Assembly: GCA_020059605.1 (NCBI GenBank)
Contig: JAGVBT010000013.1
Span: 1 to 37,911, forward strand
DNA length: 37,911 bases
DNA from: Deltaproteobacteria bacterium
Lineage (GTDB): Bacteria > Desulfobacterota > BSN033 > UBA1163
Direction: 5' to 3'
The notes beneath the pieces were generated by a model, which ran no database searches, was not told the origin of the DNA, and saw only the letters and a program-made list of their open reading frames with translations. The position numbers and the translations under genes were made by a program. Positions 36,942 to 37,911 of this stretch are shown piece by piece (positions within the stretch are counted from its first letter, which is position 1; every line of letters begins with the position of its first letter).

Positions 36942-37911
36942 TTACACTCTGAGCCAGCGGCGCTGGAGGCCGTAATAAAGCAGCAGGCCTGCCAGGTAGG
37001 CCACGCCCATGTTCCACATGGCCGCGCCCGCAGTCACCAGAAGAACGAAGAGGTTCTGTTTTTTCAGTTTGATGTCCTGGACGACCAGGGCCAGTTCGAT
37101 TCCGGCAAAAAAGAGGAGGACGCCCAGGACCGGCCTGGGAAAGAGTTGAAGGAAAAGCGTCACCGAATCGCTTAAAAAAAGGCCGACGAGTAGCAGGATC
37201 GTCCCAAGGATAACCAGCGCCCCGCCTGTTCTCGCCCCGAAACGAAGATGGGCGGCCATGCCCCCTGCTCCATGACACATCGGAATGCCTCCGATCAAAG
37301 AGCTGAACAGATTCATCAGGCCGTGATCCATCGAAACCTTTCTGGCGGTCAACTTCCGATCCGGGAAATGCCGGTTGTTCTCCTCAACCGTCCCGAGGAT
37401 GGCATTGCCGAGCGTGAGAGGGGCCTGGGGAAGTCCCAGGAAAACAAAACCCGTGGCAAGTTCTCTCCACGAAATTTTTCCAAAGGTCAATTCAGGCAAT
37501 TGAAATCGGATGGAGAGATGAGAAAGCCCTTGGACCAATTCCGGTTTTAAAACCAGGGCGAGAGCCATCCCGTATCCCAAGAGGACCAGGGTGGCCGGAA
37601 GGCGCCGGTTATTCAGAAGGAGAAGCGTCAGGGCCGCTCCCCCGAGGGCAATGACAGGCTGCTCCCTCATCATCCCTAATCCTTCGATCATGAAATTCAA
37701 ACCCAGTCCCAGCATGATCCCCCGGATGACCGGCTTGGTGGTGACCTTTTCGATCCATGCAACCGCCCCTGTCAGCCCCATCAGAAGCCAGAAAAGACCG
37801 GTAAAGATCCCGGAACCCCAGATCATGCCGGGAGTCATTCCGCGGGAGATGGCCATTCCGCCTATGGCCTTCATCGGTTGAACGGCGACCGGGGTTTTAA
37901 AATAGAGGCCC
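36942..37911 (-). CDS. MOT1-type molybdate/sulfate transporter, partial
   Basis: A membrane protein that enters from the right edge (GLYFKTPVAVQPMKAIGG) and runs for at least 323 residues with about nine helices. It has the MOT1 family segments TPGMIWGSGIFTGLFWLLMG, LGLPQAPLTLGNAILGTVEE and GGIPMCHGAGGMAAHLRFGARTGG. MOT1 proteins take up molybdate with high affinity; some relatives carry sulfate. An ATG at 37874 is internal because the frame continues unbroken to the window edge with family-like sequence. No terminator is seen after the stop at 36942. Confidence 0.85.
   Translation of the reverse strand, partial: GLYFKTPVAVQPMKAIGGMAISRGMTPGMIWGSGIFTGLFWLLMGLTGAVAWIEKVTTKPVIRGIMLGLGLNFMIEGLGMMREQPVIALGGAALTLLLLNNRRLPATLVLLGYGMALALVLKPELVQGLSHLSIRFQLPELTFGKISWRELATGFVFLGLPQAPLTLGNAILGTVEENNRHFPDRKLTARKVSMDHGLMNLFSSLIGGIPMCHGAGGMAAHLRFGARTGGALVILGTILLLVGLFLSDSVTLFLQLFPRPVLGVLLFFAGIELALVVQDIKLKKQNLFVLLVTAGAAMWNMGVAYLAGLLLYYGLQRRWLRV

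Overview
This 37.9 kb window looks like a chromosome segment of an anaerobic, selenocysteine-using bacterium. I would guess Desulfobacterota/Deltaproteobacteria or a close relative: it carries sigma-54 regulation, short dispersed intergenic repeats, many thiol-redox genes and a long arsenic locus. No rRNA, tRNA or selenocysteine machinery gene was seen, so the taxonomy is inference.

Layout. (1) 1-3217, + strand: three consecutive leader RNAs, each ending in a hairpin plus T-tract just before a gene. The third (1505-1632) is a clear fluoride (crcB-motif) riboswitch ahead of a cation/proton antiporter and a UspA protein. The first two resemble it but are divergent, and precede a DUF2267-like gene and a prenyltransferase-repeat gene. 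(2) 3225-17898, - strand: a roughly 14.6 kb arsenic/thiol-redox cluster read from an ArsR gene with a palindromic operator. It holds an ArsP-like permease, ACR3 and a second BASS-family carrier, CcdA, a double-thioredoxin/DsbD-like fusion, a periplasmic thioredoxin, putative zinc-binding DGC proteins, paired [4Fe-4S] proteins, DUF169 and DUF1684 proteins, a PhnD-like binding protein and two metallophosphoesterase paralogues. Four genes are interrupted by in-frame TGA codons at redox-motif positions: a UxxC thioredoxin, a UxxT glutaredoxin-like protein, a UxxU small protein and a CxxU metallophosphoesterase. Each TGA is followed at the right distance by a hairpin with a G-rich or GU loop, so I read all four as selenoproteins. 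(3) 18055-24787, + strand: a SurA-like/thioredoxin fusion, MntP, a cupin, a Cys-cluster protein and a sensor kinase with a sigma-54 response regulator. (4) 24788-35085, + strand: a sigma-54-type promoter, a CsgG-like lipoprotein, an RHS/YD-repeat protein and two exported multidomain proteins, one with six 49-residue Cys-paired repeats, followed by a decayed paralogous fragment split by a small transposon-like element. (5) 35385-37911: small genes, two repeat-damaged genes and a MOT1-type transporter running off the right edge.

How it may work together (inference): cluster 2 combines arsenical sensing and efflux with electron delivery across the membrane (CcdA and DsbD-like carriers) and selenol/thiol proteins that could reduce, bind or hand over arsenic or another thiophilic element. 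Cluster 1 handles fluoride. Cluster 4 is a cell-surface or secreted protein set probably under the kinase/regulator pair.

The intergenic DNA carries several repeat families, including an unusual 22-base insert that sits inside other repeats at four places.
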